Source of the DNA: Triticum aestivum
Taxonomy: Eukaryota; Streptophyta; Magnoliopsida; Poales; Poaceae
Direction: 5' to 3'
NCBI RefSeq assembly: GCF_018294505.1
Contig: NC_057807.1
Coordinates: 135,438,747-135,502,746 of the forward strand
DNA: 64,000 bases
A model generated the notes under the pieces. The model did no database searches. It was not told the DNA's origin and saw only the letters and a list, made by a program, of their open reading frames with translations. The translations under genes and the position numbers were made by a program. Every line of letters starts with the position of its first letter. Position 1 is the first letter of the stretch. This document shows, in pieces, positions 24,565-36,531 of the stretch.

Positions 24565-27500
24565 ATGGCTCCTAAGGCGGCCAAGGCCCCTGTGACTTGC
24601 AACTGGGTTCCATCCACAGTCACCAAAAGCAAACTTGCTGAGTTTGTGACATCTGGCCATCTTCCCAAAAAGGAGATCATGTCCTATCATGCCCCTCACC
24701 CGTCTGAGGAGATACCTCAACCCAAAGACGGGGAGGTAGTCGTTTTCACAGACCATATGAACCGGGGATTTGCCCCTCCCGGCTCAAAATTCTTCAGGGA
24801 AGTTCTGGCTTTCTTTGACCTGAGGCCTCAAGATATTGGACCCAATTCTGTGTCCAATCTGTGTAACTTCCAAGTCTTCTGCGAGGTTTACTTAGGAGAG
24901 GAACCAAGCCTGCTGCTATTCAGAGAGCTTTTTTATTTGAACCGGCAGAATGAGCGCGCCAGCGGACCTAGTCTTGAACTTGGCGGCATCTCAATCCAGC
25001 GGCGGAGAGACTGCCTTTTTCATTACGCTGAGCTGCCGAGTCATCCCAAAGACTGGAACCAGACGTGGTTCTACTGCCAAGACACCTCTCCGGCTAACGA
25101 GAAGCCTCTGCCCGGCTTTCGCGCCCTGCGCCTTGAGTCCAATCATCCTCTGGCGGATAAGTTAACTGCTGTTGAGCGCCTGCCTCTTAACCCCACCATC
25201 AGAAAGATCAAGGCCCTTTTGGGCAACGGGTTAACTGGCATTGATTTGGTCCGGGTCTGGGTCACCTGGCGGATACTACCATTAAGCCGCCGCTCCGGCT
25301 TAATGTGTACTTACACAGGCGAAAAGGACGACTCAATGCATCATAGTCCTGAGGACTTACCAGATGATGCAGCAGACGCTACAGTCCAATCACTATTGAA
25401 GGAGGGCACTGTAACCAGTAATACGTTCAGTTTGCTTCCCTTCTGCAAGAAGAATTCGGCTCCTGCAGAAAGTTACTAGTCTTCACAAATACTCTTTAAT
25501 ATGTTACCTTCTGATACTTATGATTCCTTGTCTTTTTCCATAGGCCAATGACAACTTTTGGAAGGTCAAATATGACCATGAGGCTGCAAAACTGGCCCGG
25601 GCGGCCAAGAAGACCAAAAGGAAAGCCGCCAGGACGGGTACCTCTAAAAAGAAAAACCCCAGCGCCTCTGATATGATGAGATTGGACGACTCTTCTTCAG
25701 ATGAGGAAGAGGTAATCTTTTTAATTTTCTTTAATTCCTTCACCGTTACCTTACTGACATTTAGATCCTTTCAGGAGGATACTGGGAACAGCCAAGCAGC
25801 TGGCGAAGAGGTAACTATAATTTCCTCCGACTCAGAGCCTTTGCCAACACAAAGAATCCAAAGGGTGACCCGGAAAGTAAGGTTTTCACACCCTCTCGCT
25901 TACCAAGATCCTCAATTTCTTTTGAAGCAACAACAACTTGAGAACCGGCGACAGACTCGGGCCAACCAGGATGCAGAGCTTTCCTCCGGCTTACCCGATG
26001 TAACCAGGAAGCGTCGGACTGAGGTTATCTCCAACTTACGTTTTGTTTTACCCTTGATGGGTTTAATTCGCCAGCCTCTCAATTCATCCGACTCCAACTA
26101 TCAGGATACCTCTCCTTCTTCTGGCGAGTCGATGCAATCGAACATGTCGGCTTTCAAAACGGCTCCCGGGTAATATAACCTTTCTTACGTTGAATTTATC
26201 CATACTTATGCTTTGATACTTATCCTTCCACTTTGATTGACAGTGGGCAAGTAAAGCCCAGCAAGAGGGCAAAGAAGAATAAGCCGTCCCAAGACCCGGT
26301 GGTTACTGAACCGGTGTTTGACTCATCCGTTCCAGACAGCTCCTCTCATCAGCCACCGCTTGAACCAGCTTCTGACATCCCGCAGCCAACTTCTGACCCG
26401 CCTGCAGAAGACGTGATTCATACCTCGGATGACCCGGAAGTTCCTAGCCCGGCCAAGACGGTTGACCCAGAGGTTGAGATTGTGAAGAGCCAATACTTTG
26501 AACCGGGCCGGCCTACTGCCCTTGCCCAATGCACCGCCAAGGAGGAGTTTGCCCAGCGCCGGAAGTCAAAACAAGACATCATCGATTACTCTCACTTAAG
26601 TATTGGTGATATAGTCTCGGGCTATCTGAGCCAAGTACACAGTAGTCGTGACCTGGAAATTGACATGGTGAAGCAAATACAGCATAAATCTGAGGTAAAA
26701 TTTAAGCTTTCACTCTGAATCTTACTTACTATACCAGCCCCCAAGTCTATTGCTTATGAATGAATATGTTGTAGACTTAATAATCTGCCAGCCATTAGTT
26801 TTGTCCGGTTTAAATTGAATATGTTTAACCCGGAGATAACATGAAACGTTAAATTTGGGTCACATTAGCCCCCAAGTGTCAAGTACTTTTACTTGTAAAG
26901 TGCTTGAGACTTAATATGTGTAACTTGGTAAAACAGACTTAAAAATTCTTTAAACATACATTAGCCCCAAAGTGCCAAGTATCTTTACTTTTAAAATACT
27001 TGGGACCTAAATGTTATCTTACCAAGATTCTTACCATAACCTGATGTCAATGCAGGCCACCGCAAGTCAATTTGAGGCGGAGATTACTGATTTGAAGAGC
27101 CAGTTAAAAACCCAAGAGCTCGAAGCTCAGAAAGCCAATTCCAAGTTTGAATTCAGTGTCTCTGAACAAGAGAAGCTGAAGAAAAATTTTGAATCAGAAA
27201 AGAAGGCTTGGGTTGATGAGAGGGCTTCATTGGTGACCCGGGTTGAAACAGCGGAGGCATCTCTTGCCGAGGCAACCAATGAGCTGTCCGACTTAAAACG
27301 GCACATATCCCAAATGGTCTCAGCTATCTTTGGTAAGCCGCTCATAAATATTGTAATCCTTCAAGAGTATCGTGATAGTTGCCTCCGGCTTATTGTTATA
27401 CCTGTGAATATGCAGGCCCCAGGAGCACTAATTTGAAGGAAAATATGCTTGTCAAGCTTAAGGCAGTGTACACCTTGACAGAACAGCTGTACTCCGGGTC

Positions 27501-28059
27501 ACAGCATGCGTTGACCGCTGTGGCTTTATCAAATACCTCTCCCCGGCTCCTGCAAGACGTATTGAGACATCTGTCGGTGCTACCTCAACGCATTCAAGAC
27601 TTAAGGCGGGCATCTGCAAGAGCCGGAGCCGTGGCTGCTTTGAGTCGGGCAAAAGCATGGGTGCCAGAGCTTGACCTTGCTGACCTCTTGCTTGGATATC
27701 CAAGTCTTAAGGAGGACGACACTGCTTTTGGCGTACAAGACTTCACCGCCTGTGTTAAAGTCGTACGCCCTCTGGCGACTCTCATTGGGGAGGATACTGA
27801 CCTCACCAAGTATTCTCTGGGTTATGACAGCGAGAACCGGAGAATCCCAAATGTCCCATATGACCAAGTCAGCCTGATCCCTCCAACGCGTAAGCATACC
27901 TTTGCCCCTGAAGTGGACCCGGCCAGTTTAATAGATGATGAAGCTGAATTTGAAGCTTTGAGCGGCATTGACTGGGCCTCGTCCACCTTCCAGGACAAAA
28001 CAACCGAAGGAGAGGTGGGGAAGGATAACCCGGAGTCATCAAGCCAGCCGGAGGAATGA
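24565..28059 (+). CDS. Antisense gene of the Tat element: gypsy-type transposon domain protein (six coding exons, ~945 aa)
   Basis: Exons: 24565 to about 25470, 25544-25711, 25775-26169, 26244-26694, 27056-27332 and 27416-28059. Every junction after the first has GT-AG borders and keeps frame (phases 0, 2, 0, 1). Exon 1 carries the plant domain called putative gypsy type transposon (PF04195, Transposase_28): SNLCNFQVFCEVYLGEEPS, DWNQTWFYCQD, LPLSRRSGLMCTYTG. Exons 2-4 are basic, then acidic/proline-rich and low complexity. Exon 5 is a heptad-rich coiled coil (about residues 640-731). Exon 6 adds an alpha-helical region (LVKLKAVYTLTEQLYSG) and an acidic tail. Function unknown; nuclear action or RNA-level control is possible but not shown. 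Oddity: the exon 1 donor is unclear. The nearest GT (25472) breaks phase, while the frame-correct boundary after residue 301 has GA, suggesting a damaged donor. Confidence 0.8.
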
Positions 28060-29185
28060 GCCGCCAACCGGGTTATAATTTGGCAAAGAACAATGCTTCA
28101 CTTATTCAGACTCGGGGAGTCTTGTAATAGGATAGAAAAACTCCTTAATGCCTGTCATGCTTTATGGTACTTATTGCTTTTGCTAAGCCGCCAGTACTAA
28201 ATTCACCTTGCTTATGTTAATCAAGTGTTTCCTTGACCTTCACCTTGCTATGTTTTAACTTGCACATAAAACAGGCAAGGCTTTCCTGGGTGATTCACTG
28301 CACCAGCGGGTTATAGAATTTTGATAACCCGGACATGATCAAAAATCATATGTATAAGCCAGTTCATGATTAGTTTAAAACATAATCAGAATAGCATACC
28401 TGTGACACCTTTTTAATAACCTCTCCGGCTCATATAAGTTTTTACCTGGCACTTGTTAGAACCTGAAGTAACTAATATAAAGCCGGAAAGAACCATCTCC
28501 TCAAGAAGGTTTCAATGATAGTAAAGATACTCATATTTGCAAATGTTCACAAGCTCCTGATTCGAATACGATCAGAGAACCGTTCCAAAGGGGTTAAGCT
28601 AAGATTCGGATACGATCATATAGCCCCCAGTGGCTTTGGCGATGCCGATCAAGTGGGCATCGACAGCTATGTTCTCTTTGGTTCGAATACGGCCTATGTT
28701 TGAACAGGAAGCCCCCAAGTGAACATAAGAGTTGTTTAATGACGCTGATTCGAATACGGTCCACGTCAGACCCAAAGGGGTTAAGCTATGATTCAAATTT
28801 GATCAGGAAGCCCCCAAGTGGGTTTGGCAATATGCCCATCAAGTGGGTATCGACAGCTATGTTCTCTTTGGTTCGAATACGACCTATGTTTGAACAGGAA
28901 GCCCCGAAGTGACCAAGGCTAGGTTCAGATATGATCATAAGCCGGACCAAAGGGAAAGCCGGATTCAGATATGATCCGTCCCCTGTTGGCATTGTCCATC
29001 ACCTGATAAAGAAAACATGAAACATTCTTTATGGGAAAAAAGGACAGAGGTCCTGCTTTATTGCTTTATATAATATGTATATTATAGAAAGTATCTTAAG
29101 AAGTAACTTAAGTATAGTAAGGCCGGAGATGAGCTATATTCCATGGCCGGCGGGTCTCCTCCGATTTAAATGAGTCCTTGCGCTC
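28060..29185. other. Tat internal non-coding region with tandem repeat
   Basis: Between the antisense gene stop and the integrase stop on the other strand. It contains two copies (about 28600-28720 and 28785-28910) of a segment with ATCAAGTGGG, TCGACAGCTATGTTCTCTTT and GTTTGAACAGGAAGCCCC. No credible frame was found. Confidence 0.7.
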
Positions 29186-32100
29186 TCAAATATCGATGAG
29201 ATAATATGACCCATTGTGCATATTCTTGCTGACCACAAAGGGTCCTTCCCAAGGCGGGGATAGCTTGTGCATATCAGACTGATCCTGGATGAGCCGGAGC
29301 ACCAAGTCGCCTTCCTGAAAAGTTCTGCTTCTAACCCGGCGGCTGTGATAGCGGTGCAGGTCTTGCTGGTAAATCACCGAGCAGGCTATTGCCAAGTCTC
29401 GCTCCTCGTCCAACAAGTCAAGTGCATCCTGACGAGCCTTTTTGTTGTCCGCCTCAACATAAGCCGCCACTCGGGGCGAGTCGTGCCGGATGTCACTTGG
29501 CAGGACCGCCTCTGCTCCAGAAACCATGAAAAAAGGTGTGTATCCTGTGGATCTGTTCGGCGTAGTGTCGATGCTCTGTAACACGGAGGGTAACTCCTCC
29601 ACCCAACAACCCGGAGTCCGCTGTAAAGGGACCAAGAGCCGGGGCTTGATGCCTTTCCGGATCTCTTTATTAGCTCTCTCTGCTTGACCATTGGATTGAG
29701 GATGAGCAACAGCCGAAACATCAAGCCGGATATGTTCTCTTTGACAGAACTCTTCCATGGCACCCTTAGAGAGATAGTGCCATTATCAGTGATGATGCTA
29801 TGTGGAAAACCAAAGCGAAAGATCACCTTTTTTATGAACTGAACTGCCGTGGCTGCATCACACTTACTGACCGGCTCTGCCTCAACCCACTTGGTAAACT
29901 TGTCCACTGCCACCAGCAGATGTGTCTTTTTGTCTTTAGACCTTTTGAAAGGTCCGACCATGTCAAGCCCCCAGACTGCAAACGGCCAGGTGATTGGGAT
30001 CATCCTTAACTCTTGAGCCGGCACATGAGCTCGTCGTGAGAACTTTTGACACCCGTCACATTTACTAACTAGGTCCTCTGCATCAGCATGAGCCGTCAGC
30101 CAATAGAAACCATGACGAAAGGCCTTGGCTACGAGGGATTTTGACCCAGCGTGATGGCCACAATCTCCTTCATGGATCTCACGGAGTATTTCTTGGCCTT
30201 TTGTAGGTGATACGCAGCGTTGAAACACTCCCGTGACGCTGAGGTGATGTAACTCGCCGTTAACAATCGTCATGGATTTGGAGCGCCTGACGATTTGTCT
30301 CGCCAACGTCTCATCCTCCGGCAACTCACCCCGGGTCATATAAGCCAAGTAAGGCACCGTCCAATCCGGGATAACATGAAGAGCCGCCACCAGCTGTGCC
30401 TCCGGGTCTGGCACTGCTAGGTCTTCCTCGGTAGGTACCTTGACAGAAGGGTTATGTAACACATCAAGAAAGGTGTTGGGCGGCACCGGCTTACGTTGGG
30501 ATCCCAGCTGGCTTAAAGCATCAGCCGCCTCGTTCTTCCTTCGATCAATGTGCTCCACTTGGTAACCCGTGAAGTGATCAGCCACAACATCTACTTCACG
30601 ACGATAAGCCGCCATGAGGGGGTCTTTGGAATCCCACTTGCCCGACAGTTGCTGAGCCACCAAATCTGAGTCGCCCAAGCATCGTACCCGGCTTAAGTTC
30701 ATCTCCTTAGCCATCTGGAGACCATGGAGTAATGCCTCATATTCAGCTGCATTGTTATTACATGGAAACATAAGCCGGAGTACATAGCGAAATTTGTCAC
30801 CTCGAGGGGAAGTTAACACCACTACAGCCCCCGAGCCTTCTAGCTGCCTAGAACCGTCAAAGTGAATAGTCCAGTATGTGTTATCCGGCTTCTCCTCAGG
30901 GGCTTGCAACTCTGTCCAATCATTGATGAAGTCCACCAAGGCCTGAGACTTAATAGCCGTCCGGGGCATGTATTTCAAGCCATGAGGCCCAAGCTCAATA
31001 GCCCACTTGGCGACTCGTCCTGTGGCCTCTCTGTTCTGAATAATGTCTCCCAAAGGGGCAGTACTTACTACAGTTATAGGATGGCTTTGAAAATACTGCT
31101 TCAACTTCCGGTTTGCCATGAACACCCCATAAACAAGCTTCTGCCAATGAGGGTACCTTTGCTTGGATTCAATGAGCACCTCACTGATGTAGTAAACCGG
31201 CCATAGCGGCTTCCTTACGCTCCACCATGATGGCAACGCTGACGGCTCGTGAATTGGCAGCCACATATAATAGCAAAGGCTCTTTGTCAATTGGAGCCGC
31301 AAGAACCGGCGGCTCAGACAATTGTCTCTTTAAGTCTTCAAAAGCAGCATCAGCGGCCTCACTCCAAACGAAAGTGTTAGTTTTCTTCATCATCTGATAC
31401 AATGGGAGGGCTTTCTCACCGAGCCGACTTATGAACCAACTTAAGGCGGCGACGCGACCCGCCAGTCGCTGAACATCATTGATGCACGCCGGTTTAGCCA
31501 GAGAAGTAATCGCCTTGATCTTCTCCGGGTTATCTTCGATGCTTCTGTTGGACACCAGAAGGCCCAAAAGCTTGCCTGCAGGGACACCAAACACACACTT
31601 GGCCGGGTTAAGCATCAGCTTGTAGACCCGGAGATTATCAAAGGTCTCCTTTAAGTCGGATATCAAGGTCTCCTTTTCTCTGGATTTCACCACAATGTCA
31701 TCCACATAAGCATGGACATTATGCCTGATTTGGTCGTTCAAACAGTTCTGCACACACCGCTGATAAGTTGCCTGGGCACTCTTGAGCCCAAATGGCATAG
31801 ACACATAACAGAAGGCTCCAAACGGAGTGATGAAAGCCGTCTTCTCCTGGTCCTTAACTGCCATCTTAATCTGATGATAACCGGAATAAGCATCCAAAAA
31901 GCTCAAACGCTCACAACCCGCCGTAGCATCAATGATTTGATCAATACGGGGAAGAGCAAAAGGGTCAGCCGGACAAGCCTTGTTTAAGTCCGTGTAATCC
32001 ACGCACATCCGCCAGGTGCCGTTCTTCTTGAGGACGAGCACCGGGTTAGCCAACCACTCCGGGTGAAAAACTTCAATGATAAACCCGGCCGCTAATAGCC

Positions 32101-32692
32101 GGGCGACTTCTTCTCCAATAGCTTTTCGTCGCTCTTCGTTAAAACGGCGAAGAAACAGCCTGACCGGCTAATACTTTGGATCAATATTGAGAGTGTGCTC
32201 AACGAGTTCCCTCGGTACACCCGGCATGTCAGAAGGTTTCCATGCAAAGATGTCCCGGTTCTCATGGATGAACTCGATGAGCGCGCTTTCCTATTTGGGA
32301 TCCAAGTTGCTCCTGATGCTGAACTGTTTAGAAGTATCACCCGGGGTAAAGTCAACAAGCTTCGTCTCAGCCGCCGACTTAAACTTCAGCGCCGGGTCAT
32401 GCTCTGTAGTTGGCTTCTTCAGGGATGTCATATCCGCCGGGTCAACATTATCTTGATAAAATTTGAGCTCCTCTGCTGCGCAAGCCGACTCAGTGTAAGC
32501 CGCGTCACCTTCTTCACACTCCAATTCTACTTTACGACTGCCATGTACAGTGATGGTGCCCTTGTAACCCGGCATCTTGAGCTGTAAATAAATGTAACAT
32601 GGCCGGGCCATAAACTTAGCATAAGCCAGCCATCCAAACAGAGCGTGGTATGGGCTCCTGATCTTGACCACCTCAAACGTCAACTTCTCAGC
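29186..32692 (-). pseudogene. pol: Tat pol: RT, RNase H, archaeal-type RNase H, integrase (stops and frameshifts)
   Basis: After the gag-PR stop the frame continues through a linker (32683-32294), has in-frame stops TAG at 32291-32293 and TAG at 32168-32170, then enters RT (PVLVLKKNGTWRMCVDYTDL, FLDAYSGYHQIKM, catalytic AYVDDIVVKS). A 1-bp shift near 31200 moves to the frame carrying RNase H (VYYISEVLIESKQRYP) and a second, archaeal-type RNase H (IHFDGSRQLEGSGAVVVL, NNAAEYEALLHGL). The integrase zinc finger (H..H..CDGC) and core follow (GLDMVGPFKRSKDKKTHLLV, IITDNG). A 1-bp loss just after IITDNGT (near 29770) shifts the rest of integrase to 29758-29186 (HPQSNGQAERANKEI). Confidence 0.9.
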
Positions 32693-35479
32693 TCAGGAGT
32701 CATGTTCATCTCCAAAAGCCACCTCTAGCTCAATCCTGCCAACTGGGTAAGCCGACTTACCAGGGACAACTCCATGGAAAACATTGTTGGATGTTCTCAG
32801 ATGTTTATCAGTCAACCCCATGCGCTGAAAGGTCTCGTAGTAAAGGATGTTGATACTACTGCCCCCATCCATGAGCACCTTGGTGAACTTATACCCACCA
32901 ACCTGGGGCACCACTACCAAAGCCAACTGACCCGGGCTATCGACCCGCGGAGGATGATCCTCCCTGCTCCATATGATGGGCTGCTCTGACCACCTTAAAT
33001 AACGAGGGATTGCCGGCTCAACGGAATTCACAGCCCTCTTATGAACCTTCTGGTCACGTTTGCACAAGCTAGTGGTAAACACGTGATACTGTCCGCCACT
33101 CAACTGCTTCGGATGACTTTGATAACCCGACTGTTGCTGCTGCTGTCCGCCTTGACCGGACTGCTGCTGACTGTTGCCACCTGGATGCCCCTGAAAACCG
33201 GAATTTGAACCGCCGCCCGGGCCATGAAAGCCGCCAGCCCCTGGGCCACCGCCAGGTCCATGACCACCATCGAAGGTGTTGGAATTTTTAAACGCCTTCA
33301 TGATTGCGCAATCCTTCCATAGATGTGTGGCGGGGCTCTCCCGGGTGCCGTGTTTTGAGCAGGGCTCATTGAGTAACTTCTCAAGAGATGGGCCTGACCT
33401 GCCGGACCGAGGCGGCTTACCCTTATATCTCTTATTGTTACCCCGTGCGTTGGCATTGGCCACAAACTCCGGGTTACCGTCCGCCTTACGCTTATTGCCG
33501 CCTTGATTCCCCGGGTTATGCTGCTGACCCTTTCCATTGTTGTTCCTTTTTCCCTTCCCTGTCTTCTCATCGTCAGACGCGGAATCCTTGGTACTATCAG
33601 AATCGGCGTATTTGACTAAAGCTGCCATCAGCGTACCCATATCCGTGAGGTCACGCTTAAGGCGCCCCAGTTTCATCCTCAACGGCTCAAAAAGGCAATT
33701 TTTCTCCAGCATAAGAACTGCAGAGCCGGCGTCCATCTTATCAGAGGAATGAATTATCTCTTTGACCCGGCGTACCCAATGGGTGGTGGATTCACCTTCC
33801 TCTTGCTTGCAGTCCGTCAAATCCACAATTGATATGGATTGCTTATAGGTGTCTTTGAAGTTCTGGATGAACCGGCCCTTTAACTCGCCCCATGAACCAA
33901 TGGAATTGGGTGGTAAGCCCTTTAGCCAAGACCGGGCCGTTCCATCCAACATCATGGTGAAATACTTAGCCATTGCCGCGTCACTGACCTCTAGCAGCTC
34001 CATGGCCATCTCATAACTCTCGATCCACGCTCCGGGCTGTAAATCGGCCGTGTAATTTGGTACCTTTCGAGGTCCCTTAAAGTCCTTGGGCAGACGTACG
34101 TCACGCAGAGCTGGCACCAGGCAAGGAACTCCACCGGTTCTAGTGGCTACTCCCACCTCAACAGATGTCATTGGATACTCCGGGTGATCATTCTCCTGAT
34201 GTACTTGGTCCTGCACCGGATTATAGGCCCCGGGCTGGTTACGTCGCTGGGCATTACTTGACAAAGCTTCCGACTCCATGCGTCTGCTGTAACTCGGGCT
34301 CCAGTTCTGGCGAGGTGGTGCTCCCCAGGGCGGGGGAGTGGAATGAATCCTGTCCCGGCTGTAAGAATAGTTCTCCTGCTGAGCCAGGGCCGTCTGGAGG
34401 AGCTCTCTGACCCTTCGGGTCTCCACCGCCGTCGGGTCATCTCCTTCCATAAGAAGAGCCGCTAAACGCGCTGAGGCTGCGATCAAGTTCTCCATGGGGT
34501 TGGAAAAGTGACCCGGTGGAATCGGCACATAACGCGGCGGTGGCATGCTTACGTGAGGCGGCACCACATCCCTAGGCTGAGTCAGTCCTCCTGTTCCGGC
34601 TGTCACAAGCCGGCCGGCCTCTGGCGGGTTACTAGGACCGGCTCCGGGTGTAGCAAAGAGAACCCGGGGGTCGTAATTCGGAGGTAAACGGGACTGTGTT
34701 TTCTGATGTCTCCTCCTCATTACCTCATTGGATGCATTTAAGCTCATTGTGAGTTGGTAAGCTTCTGACTGCAAACGCTGTGCCCGGGCGTCGAGAGCCG
34801 CCCGTTCTGCAGCTAGTCTAGTATCCTCAGCTGCCAAGGTCTCCTTGGCCTGAGCTATCTCCTCACGCACCTGAGCTACTCCTGTGTCGTGCTCATCCTT
34901 GTCGGCAGGAATAACCGTGGCGGTTAATAGGGCCATAAGCTTGTCCATGAGGTCCATCAGCACCTGAGCCGGTGGGCGCACGGGGCCGCTTGCCCAGGCT
35001 GCTCCTGATCCGGACGTGATCGCCGCAGCTGCTGTAGAGTTTGAGCCGGGCTGAGTCCCAGCCGTGAAAATTCCGGCCCATCTTGGCGGCTCATCGGGGT
35101 CCGGAATACTGATGCCATTGGAACAGCCCCCGAGCGCGCTGTCTTGTACCTGATACAACGAATCTGTTGAGCTGGCGGACGAGTCACCGTCTGAAAGGAC
35201 GACCGTCTCACCCCCATCTTCAGATCCAGAAAGTTCCTCTCCGTGGACGCAGCCCACGAAGGCACGCCTCATGACCGGCTGAGTCCGGGTCTTCCTCGCA
35301 CGCTGAGCCGTCTCAACGAGGTCGGTGCAGTTGTCTGGCTCAGGGCCCAGCTCACCAATCCGGCCAATGAAGACGTGGATTCCGCCGAAGGGGACCCGGT
35401 ACCCATACTCAATTGAGCCGACGTCGGGGCCCCAGCCTTCATCGTCGATGTAGATCTTGCCGCGACGACTCTTGGTCAT
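32693..35479 (-). pseudogene. gag: Tat gag-protease (ends at in-frame TGA)
   Basis: The frame is open from 35623, but the likely start is the Met at 35479 (MTKSRRGKIYIDDEGWG), since earlier codons overlap LTR and PBS. It has a long N-terminal region with a charged coiled-coil stretch (EEIAQAKETLAAEDTRLA), a capsid domain of Retrotrans_gag type (WIESYEMAMELLEVSDAAM, ARSWLKGLP), a Cys/His segment (PCSKHGTRESPATHLWKDC), a Gly/Gln-rich tract, and a protease region with MDGGSSINIL. TGA at 32693-32695 interrupts a frame that stays open beyond it. The break is compatible with a C-to-T change at a methylated site (inference). Confidence 0.87.
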
Positions 35480-35550
35480 CCGGCCCACTACGTACCCCTT
35501 GAGCCCTTCGAAGTTGCCCTTCAAGAACTCAAATCCACCGTGCGCTGACC

Positions 35551-35567
35551 CCACGGTGGGCGCCAAC
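35551..35567 (-). other. Primer binding site of the Tat element
   Basis: On the minus strand GTTGGCGCCCACCGTGG begins immediately after the 5' LTR end (TTCCACGACA). A TGGCGCCCACCGTGGGG-type PBS is common in Tat-lineage elements. Confidence 0.75.
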
Positions 35568-36077
35568 TGTCGTGGAATAGTCACGTCAGATGTCCTCGTG
35601 AAAGGACTTAGTTGTGGAGCCATCGCAACTAGGAAGCTTGAAGGGGTTAAATCGGGACAAGGGACACGAGAGTGTTTATACTAGTTCGGCCCCTTACGGT
35701 GAAGGTAAGGCCTACGTGTGGTATTGATGTTTCGATAACCAGGGAGCGAGACATGCTATGCCCGGTTCTCGATGAGTTATTTCTTGCCCTAAGTCGCCCG
35801 CAGGTCGTCCCTTTATATACACGGGTTGACCCCTGCGGCTTACAGAGTCCCGACCGGCTTATAAACAGAGTCCGGCTCGGTGACCAGTTAAATCTACCTT
35901 ACATTACAAGTCATGCCATCATGGCGGTTTACTACAATGGGCTTAAGCCGCCCGTGGGCCTTAAGCTCCTTATTGAACCGCCATCTACATGCTTGGCCTT
36001 GGGCTTCCTCTGATGAAGACTCTTTGCGTAACCCGGCCCCTCCTGAGCGGCTTATACAAATAGTCATATCCCCAACA
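35568..36077 (-). repeat. Tat 5' LTR (510 bp)
   Basis: Plus-strand text starts TGTCGTGGAATAGTCACG and ends CATATCCCCAACA. About 97-98% identical to the other LTR by eye. Its outer end abuts GATATGTCTCATGAG, the start of the right 454-bp Athila repeat. Confidence 0.9.
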
Positions 36078-36531
36078 GATATGTCTCATGAGTTTAATTT
36101 TGCTAAGTTTCGTAGACAACCCCGTGATAAAGAATCACCTAGTAAGGATGAGATTATTGGTCTTGCTTCTATTGTCGTGCCTCCTACTGATCCGTTAGAA
36201 CAATATTTGCTAGACCATGAAAATGATATGTTTATGAATGAAAGAAGGGAAATAGATGAAGTGTTCCTTCAATAGGGTCCTATTCTGAAACACAACCTAC
36301 CTGTTGAAATCCTAGGGGATCCCGCTCCACCCAAGGGTGATCCCGTGTTTGAGCTCAAACCATTACCTGATAATCTTAAGTATGCTTACCTTGATGAAAA
36401 GAAAATATATCCTGTTATTATTAGTGCTAACCTTTCAGAGCAAGAAGAAGAAAGATTATTGAAAACTCTGAGAAAGCACCGTGCTGCTATTGGATATACT
36501 CTGGATGATCTTAAGGGCATTAGTCCCACTC
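36078..36531. repeat. 454-bp direct repeat flanking the Tat element, right copy
   Basis: Second copy of Athila 22557-23010. One difference, C to T near 36273, creates a stop in the protease-RT linker that is absent from the left copy (FLQQ versus FLQ-stop). From 36532 the Athila sequence continues into RT. Confidence 0.9.

Larger units (their letters stand above)
23013..36077 (-). mobile_element. Tat-lineage Ty3/gypsy retrotransposon nested in Athila, with antisense gene
   Basis: Short LTRs lie at 23013-23531 and 35568-36077. Going down the minus strand the order is PBS (TTGGCGCCCACCGTGGG), gag, protease, RT, RNase H, a second archaeal-type RNase H, and integrase. A 5.6-kb 3' region follows, carrying a spliced gene on the opposite strand. 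Dual RNase H and an extra antisense ORF between integrase and 3' LTR are hallmarks of the Tat lineage (relatives: Grande, RIRE2, Retrand). There is no matching 5-bp target duplication (CTCTA left, GATAT right); instead a 454-bp repeat of host Athila flanks it. Confidence 0.9.
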
